From NCBI GenBank assembly GCA_947460595.1, contig CANHGS010000003.1, positions 50,707 through 114,706 of the forward strand: a stretch of DNA of 64,000 nt. Direction: 5' to 3'. The stretch comes from Bacteroidota bacterium. GTDB taxonomy: Bacteria > Bacteroidota > Bacteroidia > Chitinophagales > Chitinophagaceae. Shown piece after piece: positions 44,350 through 53,432 of this stretch. A model generated the notes under the pieces. That model saw only the letters and a list, made by a program, of their open reading frames with translations. It made no database searches and was not told the DNA's origin. How positions within the stretch are numbered: the first letter of the stretch is position 1; each line of letters begins with the position of its first letter. Position numbers and translations under genes: made by a program.

Positions 44350-45789
44350 TTAGTGTGCGTGTTCGTGCACAAATGATTCCAATTTTTCTCCTTCAATTCC
44401 TTCCATTCTACCCTTATATCCTTCACCAGTTGTTTTCAAGACGTACTTGATTTCTGCAATGGCTATAACAGGGAAGTATTTAGCAAATAAGAAGAAGCAA
44501 GTAAAGAACAATCCAAAAGTACCGGCATAGAAACCAATCTCCCAGATAGTTGGGCTATAGTATACAGACCAGCTAGATGGTAGGTAGTCACGATACAATG
44601 AAGTAACAATGATTACAAAACGCTCAAACCACATACCAATATTTACAATGATACTCATGAAGAATGTTACAAATAAATTTCTGCGCATTTTGCGGAACCA
44701 GAAAATTTGTGGGCTCAATACGTTACAAGCCATCATACCCCAATAGCTCCAACCATAAGGGCTGAACAAATTTGCACGGCTATACCAGAAAGTATATCCT
44801 TCGTATTTGTTTTGGCTATACCAACCCATGAATAACTCGGTCAAGTAGGCAACCCCCACAATTGATCCAGTCAATACAATTACTTTATTCATGGCCTCAA
44901 TGTGTCCAACAGTAATATAATCTTCCATGCTAAAGATCTTACGGATCATCAACATCAAGGTTTGTACCATGGCAAAACCAGAGAAGATAGCACCCGCCAC
45001 AAAATAAGGAGGGAAGATGGTTGTATGCCATCCAGGAATCACGGAAGTAGCAAAGTCAAAAGATACAATAGTGTGTACAGATAATACTAGTGGTGTACTC
45101 AAACCTGCCAAAACTAATGACAGAGATTCGTGACGTTGCCAGTGTTTAGTAGAACCAGTCCAACCAAATGCCGCAACACCATATAAACGCTTGCGCAATT
45201 TGGTAAATGCACGGTCACGTATGGTTGCAAAGTCAGGCAACAATCCACTATACCAAAACAATAATGAAACGGTGAAATAAGTAGAGATGGCAAATACGTC
45301 CCAAAGCAATGGTGAGTTAAAGTTCACCCACAATGGTCCGCGAGAGTTAGGATAAGGCAATACAAAAAAGGCCATCCAAACCCTACCCATATGCCAGATA
45401 GGAAACTGACCGGCGCACATTACCGCAAAAATGGTCATGGCTTCAGCAGCACGGTTTACACCCGTTCTCCATCCTTGACGGAACAGTAAGAGGATGGCAG
45501 AGATAAGTGTACCGGCGTGACCGATACCAACCCACCATACAAAGTTGGTGATATCCCAACCCCAACCCACTGTTTTGTTTAGGTTCCACTGACCAATACC
45601 ATATGTAACATCTCGGTAGATGGCGTAAACTCCAAACAACAATAAGCACACCGCTATATAAAAACCAACATACCACAAACGGGTTGGCTTGGCTTCAATA
45701 GGGCGTACAATATCTTCTGTTACCTGGTGATAGTTCTTATCTCCATACACCAATGGTTCCCTAAGCTGTGATTCGTACTTTAAATGCAT
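44350..45789 (-). CDS. actC: Alternative complex III subunit ActC (NrfD-like)
   Basis: The 479 residues contain ten membrane segments and NrfD/PsrC-family features: NFVWWVGIGHAGTLISAILLLF, GRVWMAFFVLPYPN, HTIVSFDFATSVIPGWHTTIFPPYFVAGAIFSG. ActC binds the quinol at the membrane together with ActB. The start at 45789 is 73 bases after the actB stop. Confidence 0.95.
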   Translation of the reverse strand: MHLKYESQLREPLVYGDKNYHQVTEDIVRPIEAKPTRLWYVGFYIAVCLLLFGVYAIYRDVTYGIGQWNLNKTVGWGWDITNFVWWVGIGHAGTLISAILLLFRQGWRTGVNRAAEAMTIFAVMCAGQFPIWHMGRVWMAFFVLPYPNSRGPLWVNFNSPLLWDVFAISTYFTVSLLFWYSGLLPDFATIRDRAFTKLRKRLYGVAAFGWTGSTKHWQRHESLSLVLAGLSTPLVLSVHTIVSFDFATSVIPGWHTTIFPPYFVAGAIFSGFAMVQTLMLMIRKIFSMEDYITVGHIEAMNKVIVLTGSIVGVAYLTELFMGWYSQNKYEGYTFWYSRANLFSPYGWSYWGMMACNVLSPQIFWFRKMRRNLFVTFFMSIIVNIGMWFERFVIIVTSLYRDYLPSSWSVYYSPTIWEIGFYAGTFGLFFTCFFLFAKYFPVIAIAEIKYVLKTTGEGYKGRMEGIEGEKLESFVHEHAH

Positions 45790-45862
45790 CTGGTCTTGGT
45801 ATTTAATTGGTTAACCTAAGCCAACCAAGTTATTTTATTTATCAGCTTTCTATTTATCACAA

Positions 45863-48800
45863 TTAGTGCGCAGCTTCATGCTTTGCTTCTACTTCTTTCT
45901 TTTCAGGAGCGGCTTCATGCTTTTCCTTTCCTTCGTGTTCTTCCTCTGCATTGCGCACTTTAGCTAGGTAAGTTACTCCTGGCAATACGTGCAATTGCTC
46001 CAATACATAGAACTGACGGTTTGGATTTTCTACGCGCACTTTTGATATAGCACTTTCTTTGTTGTTGGCGTTACCAAAAGTAATGGCATGTGTAGGACAA
46101 GCCTGCTGACAAGCCACTTTCAAGTCAGTGTCTTCAATTGGACGGCTTGATTTCTTAGCAGTCAATTTGCCTTCTTGTAAACGCTGAACGCAGAAAGAAC
46201 ATTTTTCAATCACACCACGTGAACGCACTGTAACATCTGGGTTCAATACCATGCGTGTTAAGTCATCGCTCATGTTCAATACCACATCGTTTACAATACC
46301 TTCTTGGTTATCTGGGAAGCTATCAGCTCCCGTATAATCAGCCCAGTTAAACCTACGTACTTTATAAGGACAGTTGTTGGCGCAATACCTTGTACCAATA
46401 CAACGGTTATAAGTCATTTGATTCAAGCCTTCACTGCTATGGTTGGTAGCCGCTACTGGACAAACGTTTTCACAAGGAGCGTTGTCACAGTGTTGACACA
46501 TCATAGGTTGGAACACCACATTTGGATTATCCATATCTCCGCTGAAATAGCGGTCAATACGCAACCAATGCATTTCGTGTCCACGTAAAACTTCTGGTTT
46601 ACCAACTACAGAAACGTTGTTCTCTGCGTTACAAGCTACTACGCAAGCGCCGCAACCGTTACAAGAGTTTAGATCAACGCTCATTCCCCATTTAATACCT
46701 GGACGGTCATAAACAGGATAGATGGTTCCTTGTCCTTCAAATTTCTCTAAGCCTCCATAAGGTTTCAGTTCGGCTTCGCGCTCGTCTCTGATTTCTGTAG
46801 GATGTGCTTTGTATTCAGCAAGTGTTAGCTCCTTCATCACTTCCGTACGATTACCTTGTGCGGTATCATAACGGCTATGGGTTTGAGTAAGGGCTACTGG
46901 ATATTTTTCTTTGGTAGCTTCTATCTTAACTGCGCTATTGGTGAAGTTAACAGTAGCACCGTTTAAGCCTGCAAGGATAAAGGCGTTCTTACCTACTCCA
47001 GCAGCGGCTTTACCAATTTTTTCGCTTCTACCATAACCAACCGCAATACCAATGGTATTTTCCTGAGTACCCGGAATGATTAATGCAGGTAGTTCCAAAG
47101 ACTTTCCGTTCACGGTTACTTTTACAACCGGTTTAGGAGGATTTACTTCATACGCATCTGCTTGACCACCATTGTTCAAATCAATATTCAATAATGTTCT
47201 AGCTAAAGCTGGAGAAACAATGACGTAGTTATCCCAAGTAGCGCGAGTTACTGGATCTGGCAACTCTTGTAACCAGGGGTTAGAAGCACCCTGACCAGCG
47301 CCAATTCCCACTTTCTCATACAAGACCAATTCTAGTTCTCCGCCTTTCTTTGTAGCATTAGCAGCAGTAACGGCAGCGGCAACGGCAGCGCCATTAAACG
47401 CAGCACCACTTAGAGTAGGAGCAGTAGCAGGGTTGATCACGCCGTCTTGAAGGGCTTTATCCCAACCGGTTTCCCCACCTACTTTTACAGACCAATAATT
47501 TTTTACAAATGCCAGATAATCTGTAGTTGATCCGCTCCATTTCAACAGACTGTCTTGCCACTGACGTGTTTTGAACAGTGGATAGATGGTAGGTTGAATT
47601 AAAGAGAAATAACCTGTTTTAGCTTCGGCATCGCCCCAGCTTTCTAAGAAATGATTGTCAGGCAAAACATATTTACAAAGCACACTTGTTTCATCTTCCT
47701 TGGTATTGAAAGAGATACTTGCTTTTACTTTTTTCAGACCAGCGTTAAACTTGTCGGCATCAAACCAGCTATAAGAAGGATTAGCGCCTGAAATCAACAA
47801 TGCTCCAACAGTTCCTGCGTTCATGTCTTCTACCAATTTTGCAAAATCGGCGTCAATACCTGCACGGTAGTTAGAAGTAATTGCCCAGTTAATGGTCTTG
47901 CCACCAGCACCAACTGCTTCGTTGATAGCGTTGACAATGACTTGAATATTTACATCGTTGCTGCCACTTACAACTAGTGCGGCACCTTTATTCTCTGTTA
48001 ATGCTTTTGCTGCCTTTTCAATACCAGCTTTCAATGTAGGATTACTGATACCAGTAACACCTGAACCATTTACAGCGCTCAACAAAGCAGCAGCAATAGC
48101 AGCTGTTTCAGATGGACGGTGTAAGAATTTTTCATCGGCATTAGCACCAGTTAAACTAGCTACACTTTCAAAATGAATGTGCTTGCTCATTTCTGGGTTC
48201 TTCTCATTGATTTTTTTGCCTTTGGAATATTGTTTGGCAAATTCAACTGGGCTCAACCAAGTACCTAAGAAATCAGCGCCCAAGCTTACAATAGCTTTTG
48301 CATTGTCAAAATGGTAAGATGGAATGGCTTTTTTGCCGTAGGTTAGTTCGTTAGCCAGCAACATACCGCTATAAGAAACAGCGTCATATGTAACGTGGCG
48401 GCTACCCGGATATTTTGCCAAGAATTGCGCAATAGTTTCCTTGGTACTAGGTGAAGTGATGGTGCTAGTTAATACTACTACTGAACCACTCAAACCAGTC
48501 AAAGCACCTGCAATAGATTTGTCAGCTGCCTCAAAAGTTACTTCCTTACCATCAATGGTTGGGAAACGCAAACGTGCGGTATCGTACAAATCCAATACTG
48601 CCGCCTGTACACGAGCAGAAGTACCACCTTCTGTTAGCTGACTCAAGTCATTCCCTTCTAGCTTAATGGGTCTACCATCACGCACTTTAGCAACAACACT
48701 TACCACGTCTCCGTCCTGCACATAAGTGGTAGCATAGTATTTAGAAACACCGGGTACTACTTCTTCAGGTCTATTAGCAAAAGGAATTGATTTTTTTACA

Positions 48801-49012
48801 GGCATCTCGCAACTAGCGGCTGCGGCGGCAGCTGCTGTGCTAAAACCTAAGTATTTTAAGAAATCCCTTCTTGGGGCTTTGGCTTCTAGGAAACTTTTGC
48901 TTTCATCAGCAACAAAGGGTAATTCTTCCTTGAATTCGTCTTTGACGTCTTTGTTATAAGCTTCAGACTGATTCAGCTCACCAAAACTTTGCCAGATCTT
49001 TTTTTGCTCCAT
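45863..49012 (-). CDS. actB: Alternative complex III Fe-S/molybdopterin-like subunit ActB
   Basis: I choose ATG 49012 (MEQKKIWQSFGEL); 23 further codons upstream are in frame but do not look coding. The protein (~1049 residues) has a Tat-like segment RRDFLKYLGFSTAAAAAAASCE, which places RR at residues 47-48 of this start. A molybdopterin-oxidoreductase-like domain follows (about 70-720) and then a ferredoxin-like region with clusters CNGCGACVVAC, CQHCDNAPCENVCP, CIGTRYCANNCP and CSFCVQRL...CQQACP. In characterised ACIII the molybdopterin site is empty. The product joins quinol oxidation to the cytochromes. Confidence 0.94.
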   Translation of the reverse strand: MEQKKIWQSFGELNQSEAYNKDVKDEFKEELPFVADESKSFLEAKAPRRDFLKYLGFSTAAAAAAASCEMPVKKSIPFANRPEEVVPGVSKYYATTYVQDGDVVSVVAKVRDGRPIKLEGNDLSQLTEGGTSARVQAAVLDLYDTARLRFPTIDGKEVTFEAADKSIAGALTGLSGSVVVLTSTITSPSTKETIAQFLAKYPGSRHVTYDAVSYSGMLLANELTYGKKAIPSYHFDNAKAIVSLGADFLGTWLSPVEFAKQYSKGKKINEKNPEMSKHIHFESVASLTGANADEKFLHRPSETAAIAAALLSAVNGSGVTGISNPTLKAGIEKAAKALTENKGAALVVSGSNDVNIQVIVNAINEAVGAGGKTINWAITSNYRAGIDADFAKLVEDMNAGTVGALLISGANPSYSWFDADKFNAGLKKVKASISFNTKEDETSVLCKYVLPDNHFLESWGDAEAKTGYFSLIQPTIYPLFKTRQWQDSLLKWSGSTTDYLAFVKNYWSVKVGGETGWDKALQDGVINPATAPTLSGAAFNGAAVAAAVTAANATKKGGELELVLYEKVGIGAGQGASNPWLQELPDPVTRATWDNYVIVSPALARTLLNIDLNNGGQADAYEVNPPKPVVKVTVNGKSLELPALIIPGTQENTIGIAVGYGRSEKIGKAAAGVGKNAFILAGLNGATVNFTNSAVKIEATKEKYPVALTQTHSRYDTAQGNRTEVMKELTLAEYKAHPTEIRDEREAELKPYGGLEKFEGQGTIYPVYDRPGIKWGMSVDLNSCNGCGACVVACNAENNVSVVGKPEVLRGHEMHWLRIDRYFSGDMDNPNVVFQPMMCQHCDNAPCENVCPVAATNHSSEGLNQMTYNRCIGTRYCANNCPYKVRRFNWADYTGADSFPDNQEGIVNDVVLNMSDDLTRMVLNPDVTVRSRGVIEKCSFCVQRLQEGKLTAKKSSRPIEDTDLKVACQQACPTHAITFGNANNKESAISKVRVENPNRQFYVLEQLHVLPGVTYLAKVRNAEEEHEGKEKHEAAPEKKEVEAKHEAAH

Positions 49013-49111
49013 AATATGTTGGTTGATAGCGATGGGTTGTTTGCGCGCAACCCGGGCTCCTGTTATATTGTATAAAAACATACCACCCGAATGGTATGCA
49101 GTTATCCTAGA

Positions 49112-50344
49112 TTAATAGTGACATTTTTGACATTCTGTTCCACCAATGGCTTCTACGGTAACACCTTTGGTGCTATCCATCTTGCCTGACTTTAGGTCTT
49201 GGTGGTATTTCTCGTAGATGCTGTAGAACCCGTTGTCCTTGAACTGAACCTTGGTTTCACGGTGACAGTTGATACACCAGCCCATGCTGAGGTCAGCAAA
49301 CTGCTTTACTTCATCCATCTTATTGATTTCACCATGACAGGTTTGACACTGTACTTTTCCCGCTTTTACGTGTTGAGCGTGGTTGAAATAAACGTGGTCT
49401 GGCAGGTTATGAATTCTAACCCATTCAATTGGTTTGGATTTTGTAGCGTCATAAGGTTTGCCAGATTCAAAACCGGCATATTTATATAACTTCTGAATTT
49501 CCTTGGTTCCGTCAACTTCTACACCAGCTTCCGTATAGAGTTTTTCACCCTTGTATTCATTAATAGCTTGGTGACAGTTCATACAAACGTTCACACTTGG
49601 AATATTGGAATGCTTGCCTTCTTGAGCACCGCCATGGCAATACAAACAGTTAATCTGATTTACCCCAGCGTGTACTTTGTGAGAATAGAATATAGGTTGT
49701 TCTGGTTGATACTCTTGGCTTCTTCCCAACCCCATGGCACCTTTAGTAGTTAAGTAACCCCCTACTATAAATAACACTACTGCCATAAAAGCAATGTTGC
49801 GTTTATTCCTCAAAAAAGGAATTGGAGTAGTTTCTGGTTCACCAATACGCTCATCAGAAAGCTTTCTAAGATTGCTGTTCACCTGTAATAAGATTAAGGC
49901 TACAACTGCCAAAATCAGGGTAAGAATTCCAAACAACAAACTGTTATCTCCTTCTTCAACGGGCGCGCCAGCCCCAGCAGCGGGTTTTTCAGAACCTGGA
50001 ACAGGAACTGACTTGATATAACCTAAGATGGCGTCAATATCTTTATCAGACAGACCAGGAAACAAGTTCATGGCAGTCTTATTGTACTCATTGTACAGGT
50101 TATTGGCATAAACATCCCCGGTTTTTAGGAATGCTGCACTGTTCTTAATCCAGGCGTTCAACTTGGTTCTGTCAGGCCAACGATCTTCTACCCCTGCAAG
50201 GGCGGGACCGGTCAACTTTTTATGAACTGCGTGACAAGAGGCACAATTGGTACTGAACAATGTTTTCCCGTCCTGCGCGGCTACTGAGCCCGCAAAAAAA
50301 GAACCCAGAAATAATAAAGCGCTTAAAATCAGTGTCTTGGGCAT
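49112..50344 (-). CDS. actA: Alternative complex III multiheme cytochrome ActA, six CxxCH motifs
   Basis: ATG 50344 begins a signal peptide (MPKTLILSALLFLGSFFAGSVAAQ); the frame extends 23 codons upstream without sense as a signal. An N-terminal class I cytochrome c (CASCH, followed by KKLTGPALAG and M in TAMNLFPGL) is linked by two helices (LLFGILTLILAVVALILLQ and AFMAVVLFIVGGYLTT) to a pentaheme domain with CLYCH, CMNCH, CQTCH, CINCH and CQKCH. It starts the operon and receives electrons from ActB. Confidence 0.93.
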   Translation of the reverse strand: MPKTLILSALLFLGSFFAGSVAAQDGKTLFSTNCASCHAVHKKLTGPALAGVEDRWPDRTKLNAWIKNSAAFLKTGDVYANNLYNEYNKTAMNLFPGLSDKDIDAILGYIKSVPVPGSEKPAAGAGAPVEEGDNSLLFGILTLILAVVALILLQVNSNLRKLSDERIGEPETTPIPFLRNKRNIAFMAVVLFIVGGYLTTKGAMGLGRSQEYQPEQPIFYSHKVHAGVNQINCLYCHGGAQEGKHSNIPSVNVCMNCHQAINEYKGEKLYTEAGVEVDGTKEIQKLYKYAGFESGKPYDATKSKPIEWVRIHNLPDHVYFNHAQHVKAGKVQCQTCHGEINKMDEVKQFADLSMGWCINCHRETKVQFKDNGFYSIYEKYHQDLKSGKMDSTKGVTVEAIGGTECQKCHY

Positions 50345-50410
50345 ACATCTAAAAGATATCATATTCACAAACTGTGGTTCTAGGTGTGGAAAAATATCCG
50401 TGAACGGGTG

Positions 50411-50418
50411 CAAAAATA
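50411..50418 (-). promoter_or_regulatory. Possible -7 box TATTTTTG of the act operon
   Basis: TATTTTTG (TAnnTTTG) lies about 67 bases upstream of the actA ATG on the minus strand. A TTG at 50435-50433 is only 14 bases away, shorter than the usual spacing of about 19, so the promoter call is tentative. Confidence 0.4.
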
Positions 50419-50518
50419 TGTCAGGAACACGACAAAAACTAAAGGTTTAAAAAAAAAATTTAGTTAAGACTGGCTTGCGTTTCAGCGGATTGCGGAGCAA
50501 AGGCCTTAATTCATGTCA

Positions 50519-50526
50519 TAGATTTG
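50519..50526 (+). promoter_or_regulatory. Possible -7 box TAGATTTG for the PurN fusion gene
   Basis: A perfect TAnnTTTG lies 75 bases before the ATG at 50602. The nearest TTG upstream is 26 bases away, outside the normal range. Confidence 0.35.
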
Positions 50527-50601
50527 TAAACGATTTACAGGAAACGGGGTTATTTGTTCTGCGGTAAAAGATTAGTCAAAATTTTATCCCACTTTTGAGA
50601 A

Positions 50602-51462
50602 ATGTTTAAACGTCTACAGGAGAAATGGGGGGTCAGTACCCGTCAATTCTGGATCATTTTCATTGCTTTTGGATTAACTGGTACCACCACGGCCTTCATA
50701 ACCCGTTATGTAGCGGCATGGTTAGGTTTGGGACCAGAAAGCTTTTGGCTTTGGAAGCTTTTATTAAGGGTTGGCATGCTATTAATAGGCTATCAAGTGC
50801 TTTTACTGGGCTATGGTGCTTTATTGGGTCAATGGGCCTTTTTCTGGAAATATGAGCAAAAATTGCTCCAAAAACTGGGTATTTTACCCAAAAAAATCCA
50901 AAGACTGGCCATTTTTGCCTCGGGAGCTGGGTCTAATGCGGCCAAAATCATCGCTCATTTTAAGAACCATCCCACTATTAAGGTAGTATTGATAGTATGC
51001 AACAAACCTGGTGCGGGTGTCTTACAAATTGCCAGCGATAATGGCATTCCAACTTTATTAATAGAGAAAGACCGTTTTGCCAAAGGCGATGCTTATTGTT
51101 CAGCATTGCTTGAAAAAGGGGTGAATTTTGTGGTTTTGGCGGGTTTTTTATGGAAAATACCCCAAAGCCTGATTGCAGCCTATCCCAATCAAATCATCAA
51201 TATTCACCCTGCCCTACTTCCCAAACATGGAGGAAAAGGCATGTATGGGGCTAAAGTACATGAGGCCGTGATAGCTGCAGGAGAAAAAGAATCGGGCATT
51301 ACCATTCATTATGTAAATGAACACTACGACGAGGGAGCTACTATTTTTCAAGCTACTTGTAGTATTCACCAAGACGATAATGCGGATAGTCTGGCCCTTA
51401 AGATTCATGGTTTGGAGCACCAGCATTTTCCCCAGGTTATTGAAAGATTGCTCTCCAAATAA
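50602..51462 (+). CDS. purN: Membrane-anchored phosphoribosylglycinamide formyltransferase (DUF6787-PurN fusion)
   Basis: Of the 286 residues, 1-97 look like a DUF6787 small membrane protein (FKRLQEKWGVSTRQF, helices about 16-36 and 53-76, LLGQWAFFWKYEQKLL). Residues 100-286 are GAR formyltransferase: SGAGSNAAKI (107-116), catalytic N200 and H202 in INIHPALLPKHGGKGMYG and D243 in HYVNEHYDEGATI. PurN moves a formyl group from 10-formyl-THF to GAR in purine synthesis and is normally a free cytosolic enzyme of ~190-210 residues. Here it would sit at the inner membrane. No stop or second clear start separates the halves. Confidence 0.9.
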   Translation: MFKRLQEKWGVSTRQFWIIFIAFGLTGTTTAFITRYVAAWLGLGPESFWLWKLLLRVGMLLIGYQVLLLGYGALLGQWAFFWKYEQKLLQKLGILPKKIQRLAIFASGAGSNAAKIIAHFKNHPTIKVVLIVCNKPGAGVLQIASDNGIPTLLIEKDRFAKGDAYCSALLEKGVNFVVLAGFLWKIPQSLIAAYPNQIINIHPALLPKHGGKGMYGAKVHEAVIAAGEKESGITIHYVNEHYDEGATIFQATCSIHQDDNADSLALKIHGLEHQHFPQVIERLLSK

Positions 51463-51466
51463 CATT

Positions 51467-51500
51467 AAAAATCCCGTCCTTTTGAGACGGAATTTTTTTA
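51467..51500. terminator. Bidirectional terminator between purN and the DUF2892 gene
   Basis: CCGTC (51474-51478) and GACGG (51486-51490) form a stem extended by A/T pairs on both sides, with T runs on the plus strand after it (51493-51499) and on the minus strand (AAAA before it). The flanking genes converge. Confidence 0.75.
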
Positions 51501-51704
51501 TTTCTTGGTGTTACATGTATTGACGCCAATCAAGGTATACAATGGACAAAAATTAATGGCAGATGTGGCTAGCAAAACGCCACCCAATACCATTATAATA
51601 GTACCAAAACTGCATGTTACTGTTCCTGTAAAATACAGTGCGGCAAAAATAGCTGCTACAATAATTCTAATGATTCTGTCTGTGTTGCCCATGTTCTTTT
51701 TCAT
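51498..51704 (-). CDS. DUF2892-like small membrane protein
   Basis: The 68 residues (or 64 from MGNTDRIIR) contain two helices: RIIRIIVAAIFAALYFTGTV and IIMVLGGVLLATSAINFCPLY, ending in TLIGVNTC. The pattern with CPLYxLxGxxTC is that of the DUF2892/YgaP-type inner-membrane proteins. Its function is unknown; the cysteine pair may be functional. Confidence 0.8.
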   Translation of the reverse strand: MKKNMGNTDRIIRIIVAAIFAALYFTGTVTCSFGTIIMVLGGVLLATSAINFCPLYTLIGVNTCNTKK

Positions 51705-51806
51705 GTAATTGGTTTTAGGGTCATTGATTTGTACAAATTAACCAATTGCATTTGGAATTAAAACTGCGTTTTGTCACATTTCAAAAATAATTGGCAGATG
51801 TAGAAA

Positions 51807-51834
51807 CAAAAAAAATCCCGGTTTCCCGGGATTT
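51807..51834 (-). terminator. Rho-independent terminator after the TPR gene
   Basis: Arms AAATCCCGG (51813-51821) and CCGGGATTT (51826-51834) form a perfect 9-bp hairpin, followed on the minus strand by at least seven T. It lies 21 bases beyond the stop at 51855. Confidence 0.85.
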
Positions 51835-51854
51835 CTAATCAGTTACTATTGCTA

Positions 51855-52508
51855 CTATCCCGGTACGCGGGAAATGTATTTTTCAATTTCTTTTAATTGA
51901 TCCAAGACCTGTTGGGTTTTGGGTTTGCAGGCTTTTGCCCTACGGAAAAAGTCTTTGGCAGCTCGGAACTCCCGTTTGTTCATAAAGATCTGGCACATAC
52001 TCAAATAAGCCACTGCCTCACTTTCTTTATCCGGAATACCAGCGCGAATGGCCGCACGGATATAGGTTTCGCCTTGCTTTAGGTCACCTTTTTGCATAGA
52101 CATCATACCCAATTGCAATTTGTTGGCGCCTTCTGCTTCTGGCATGGGAGAGCCCAGGGAAGAACTCATTTTCAAGTGCTTTTCTGCACTGTCAAAATCC
52201 TGCTTCATCATAGACAAGTTTCCCAAAATAGTATAGTAAGTAGACCTAACCGGCTTGTACAACAAACTAGGGAACCAAATGCTGGCCAAAATGCGTTCCA
52301 CTTCTTCTATATCACCCGCTTCCATAGGACCCTGAATCAAACGCATAGGTCCAATAAAGAAATGACTGGCAAAACCAATCAGGGCCAAGAAGTAAATGGG
52401 GAATGTGGGCCAAAAGCCAGTTCCAGTAAGGTTTAATGCCACACCAATTATTAGCACCAAGATGCTCAACCAGAAGCGGTATTTGATAATAATATTATAG
52501 AATTGCAT
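51855..52508 (-). CDS. Membrane-anchored tetratricopeptide-like protein
   Basis: The 217 residues begin with two close membrane helices (about 10-27 and 32-52), then helical pairs that fit TPR repeats: STYYTILGNLSMMKQDFDSAEKHLKMS, GANKLQLGMMSMQKGDLKQGETYIRAA, AVAYLSMCQIFMNKREFRAAKDFFRRA. It is probably a cytoplasmic-facing scaffold. The partner is not evident from the neighbours. Confidence 0.8.
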   Translation of the reverse strand: MQFYNIIIKYRFWLSILVLIIGVALNLTGTGFWPTFPIYFLALIGFASHFFIGPMRLIQGPMEAGDIEEVERILASIWFPSLLYKPVRSTYYTILGNLSMMKQDFDSAEKHLKMSSSLGSPMPEAEGANKLQLGMMSMQKGDLKQGETYIRAAIRAGIPDKESEAVAYLSMCQIFMNKREFRAAKDFFRRAKACKPKTQQVLDQLKEIEKYISRVPG

Positions 52509-52555
52509 AGTCCGTCTTATTTGAAACTGGGCAAAGATAATGGAATTGAATCTTA

Positions 52556-53017
52556 TCAGTGCTTGGCATCGTTCACTTCAATCCAATATCCTTCCGGATC
52601 CTTGAGCCAGATCTGGTGAATCCCATCTACCCTATTGGTAATGGCGCCCTGTTTGCCTTCTTTGTCTTCAAAGCCAATTTTCATTGACTTCAAACGCTTG
52701 GTGAACGCCTCTATAGAAGGAACACTCATGCAGATATGGTTGTTCTTAAAGTATTCCTTGGGCTTATCGGCCCCTTGAATAATGTGCATGGCAATACCCG
52801 GACCAATGGTGAACCAAGCGTGTTTCCCATCATGGAAAGGCTCAGCTAGGGTATCAAACTGAAGCACGTCTCTATAAAAACTCGCTTCTTTTTCCAGATC
52901 TACCACATATAAAGCCACGTGGTCAATGGTGATACTAGGTTTAGCATTTTGGGCATTCGTACCATTAAATAGGCCAGAAACCAAGAGGATACTGGCAGCA
53001 AGCAAGATTTGTTTCAT
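52556..53017 (-). CDS. Exported VOC/glyoxalase-fold protein
   Basis: The ATG at 53017 begins a signal peptide (MKQILLAASILLVSGLFNGTNAQ); a start at 53047 would add ten residues before it. The mature part has ITIDHVALYVVDLEKEASFYRDVL, a first VOC metal ligand His, then AWFTIGPGIAMHIIQG, and HICMSVPSIEAFTKRL with WLKDPEGYWIEV carrying the last Glu. This is a two-module glyoxalase fold. The substrate and periplasmic role are unknown. Confidence 0.85.
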   Translation of the reverse strand: MKQILLAASILLVSGLFNGTNAQNAKPSITIDHVALYVVDLEKEASFYRDVLQFDTLAEPFHDGKHAWFTIGPGIAMHIIQGADKPKEYFKNNHICMSVPSIEAFTKRLKSMKIGFEDKEGKQGAITNRVDGIHQIWLKDPEGYWIEVNDAKH

Positions 53018-53094
53018 GTGAAAGATTGAACACCTAAAATAAGCCATTCCATTTGCTTTTTTAAAAATGCAATCGCTTTAAAGCAATAAACTAC

Positions 53095-53102
53095 TATTTT
53101 TG
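53095..53102 (+). promoter_or_regulatory. Possible -7 box TATTTTTG for tRNA-Arg
   Basis: TATTTTTG (TAnnTTTG) lies 28 bases before the tRNA 5' end, a reasonable leader length. No TTG sits at the usual distance upstream. Confidence 0.4.
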
Positions 53103-53129
53103 CCGCCTGTAAAATGAAAATTTTTACAT

Positions 53130-53201
53130 GGTTTCGTAGTTCAATGGATAGAATAGGTGTTTCCTAAACACTAGATCCAAGTTCGATTCTTGGCGAGACC
53201 A
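53130..53201 (+). tRNA. tRNA-Arg (anticodon CCU)
   Basis: A full cloverleaf folds: acceptor GGTTTCG with CGAGACC (one G-U), a D arm GTTC/GAAT (one G-U), an anticodon arm GGTGT/ACACT around loop TTCCTAA with anticodon CCT, and a T arm CCAAG/CTTGG with loop TTCGATT. The discriminator is A at 53201. CCA is not encoded. It reads the arginine codon AGG. Confidence 0.95.
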
Positions 53202-53202
53202 C

Positions 53203-53318
53203 AAAGCCCTGGCACGGAGTGCCGGGGTTTATTTTTGCGAAGAGGCGTCCCAAGCTCGCTTGGGTAAGCCGATGAGCAAAAATAAACCCCCAGCAATCGA
53301 AGATTGCTGGGGGGCTTT
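53203..53318. repeat. Nested inverted-repeat element right after tRNA-Arg
   Basis: Four levels of pairing can be read: outer AAAGCCC (53203-53209) with GGGCTTT (53312-53318); GGGGTTTATTTTTGC (53224-53238) with its perfect 15-base complement (53276-53290); inner CCCAAGC/GCTTGGG (53249-53255, 53258-53264); and side hairpins CCCTGGCAC-GGA-GTGCCGGGG (53207-53227) and CCCCCAGCAATC/GATTGCTGGGGG (53287-53298, 53302-53313). The left side hairpin, followed by TTTATTTTT, terminates the tRNA on the plus strand; the right one, read on the minus strand and followed by the same T-rich text, terminates the antitoxin gene. The whole can fold as a cruciform. Confidence 0.85.
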
Positions 53319-53366
53319 GAGTAAGTTCAATACGGTAAGAAGACTGACCGAGCCAGCGAGGTCAGA

Positions 53367-53426
53367 CAATCTTGGCTCTTCATCATCTTCTCTTGGAAAC
53401 AAATGATCTCAGCCAATCTTGGCTCT
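53367..53426. repeat. 13-bp direct repeat CAATCTTGGCTCT, two copies
   Basis: Identical copies lie at 53367-53379 and 53414-53426, 34 bases apart, between the tRNA element and the antitoxin-like gene. Purpose unknown. Confidence 0.6.
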
Positions 53427-53432
53427 CAAAAA

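Noticed and set aside
46304..48641. Several open frames on the plus strand opposite actB
   Set aside because: They lie antisense to a strongly conserved gene, have no family-like sequence, and arise from its codon usage.
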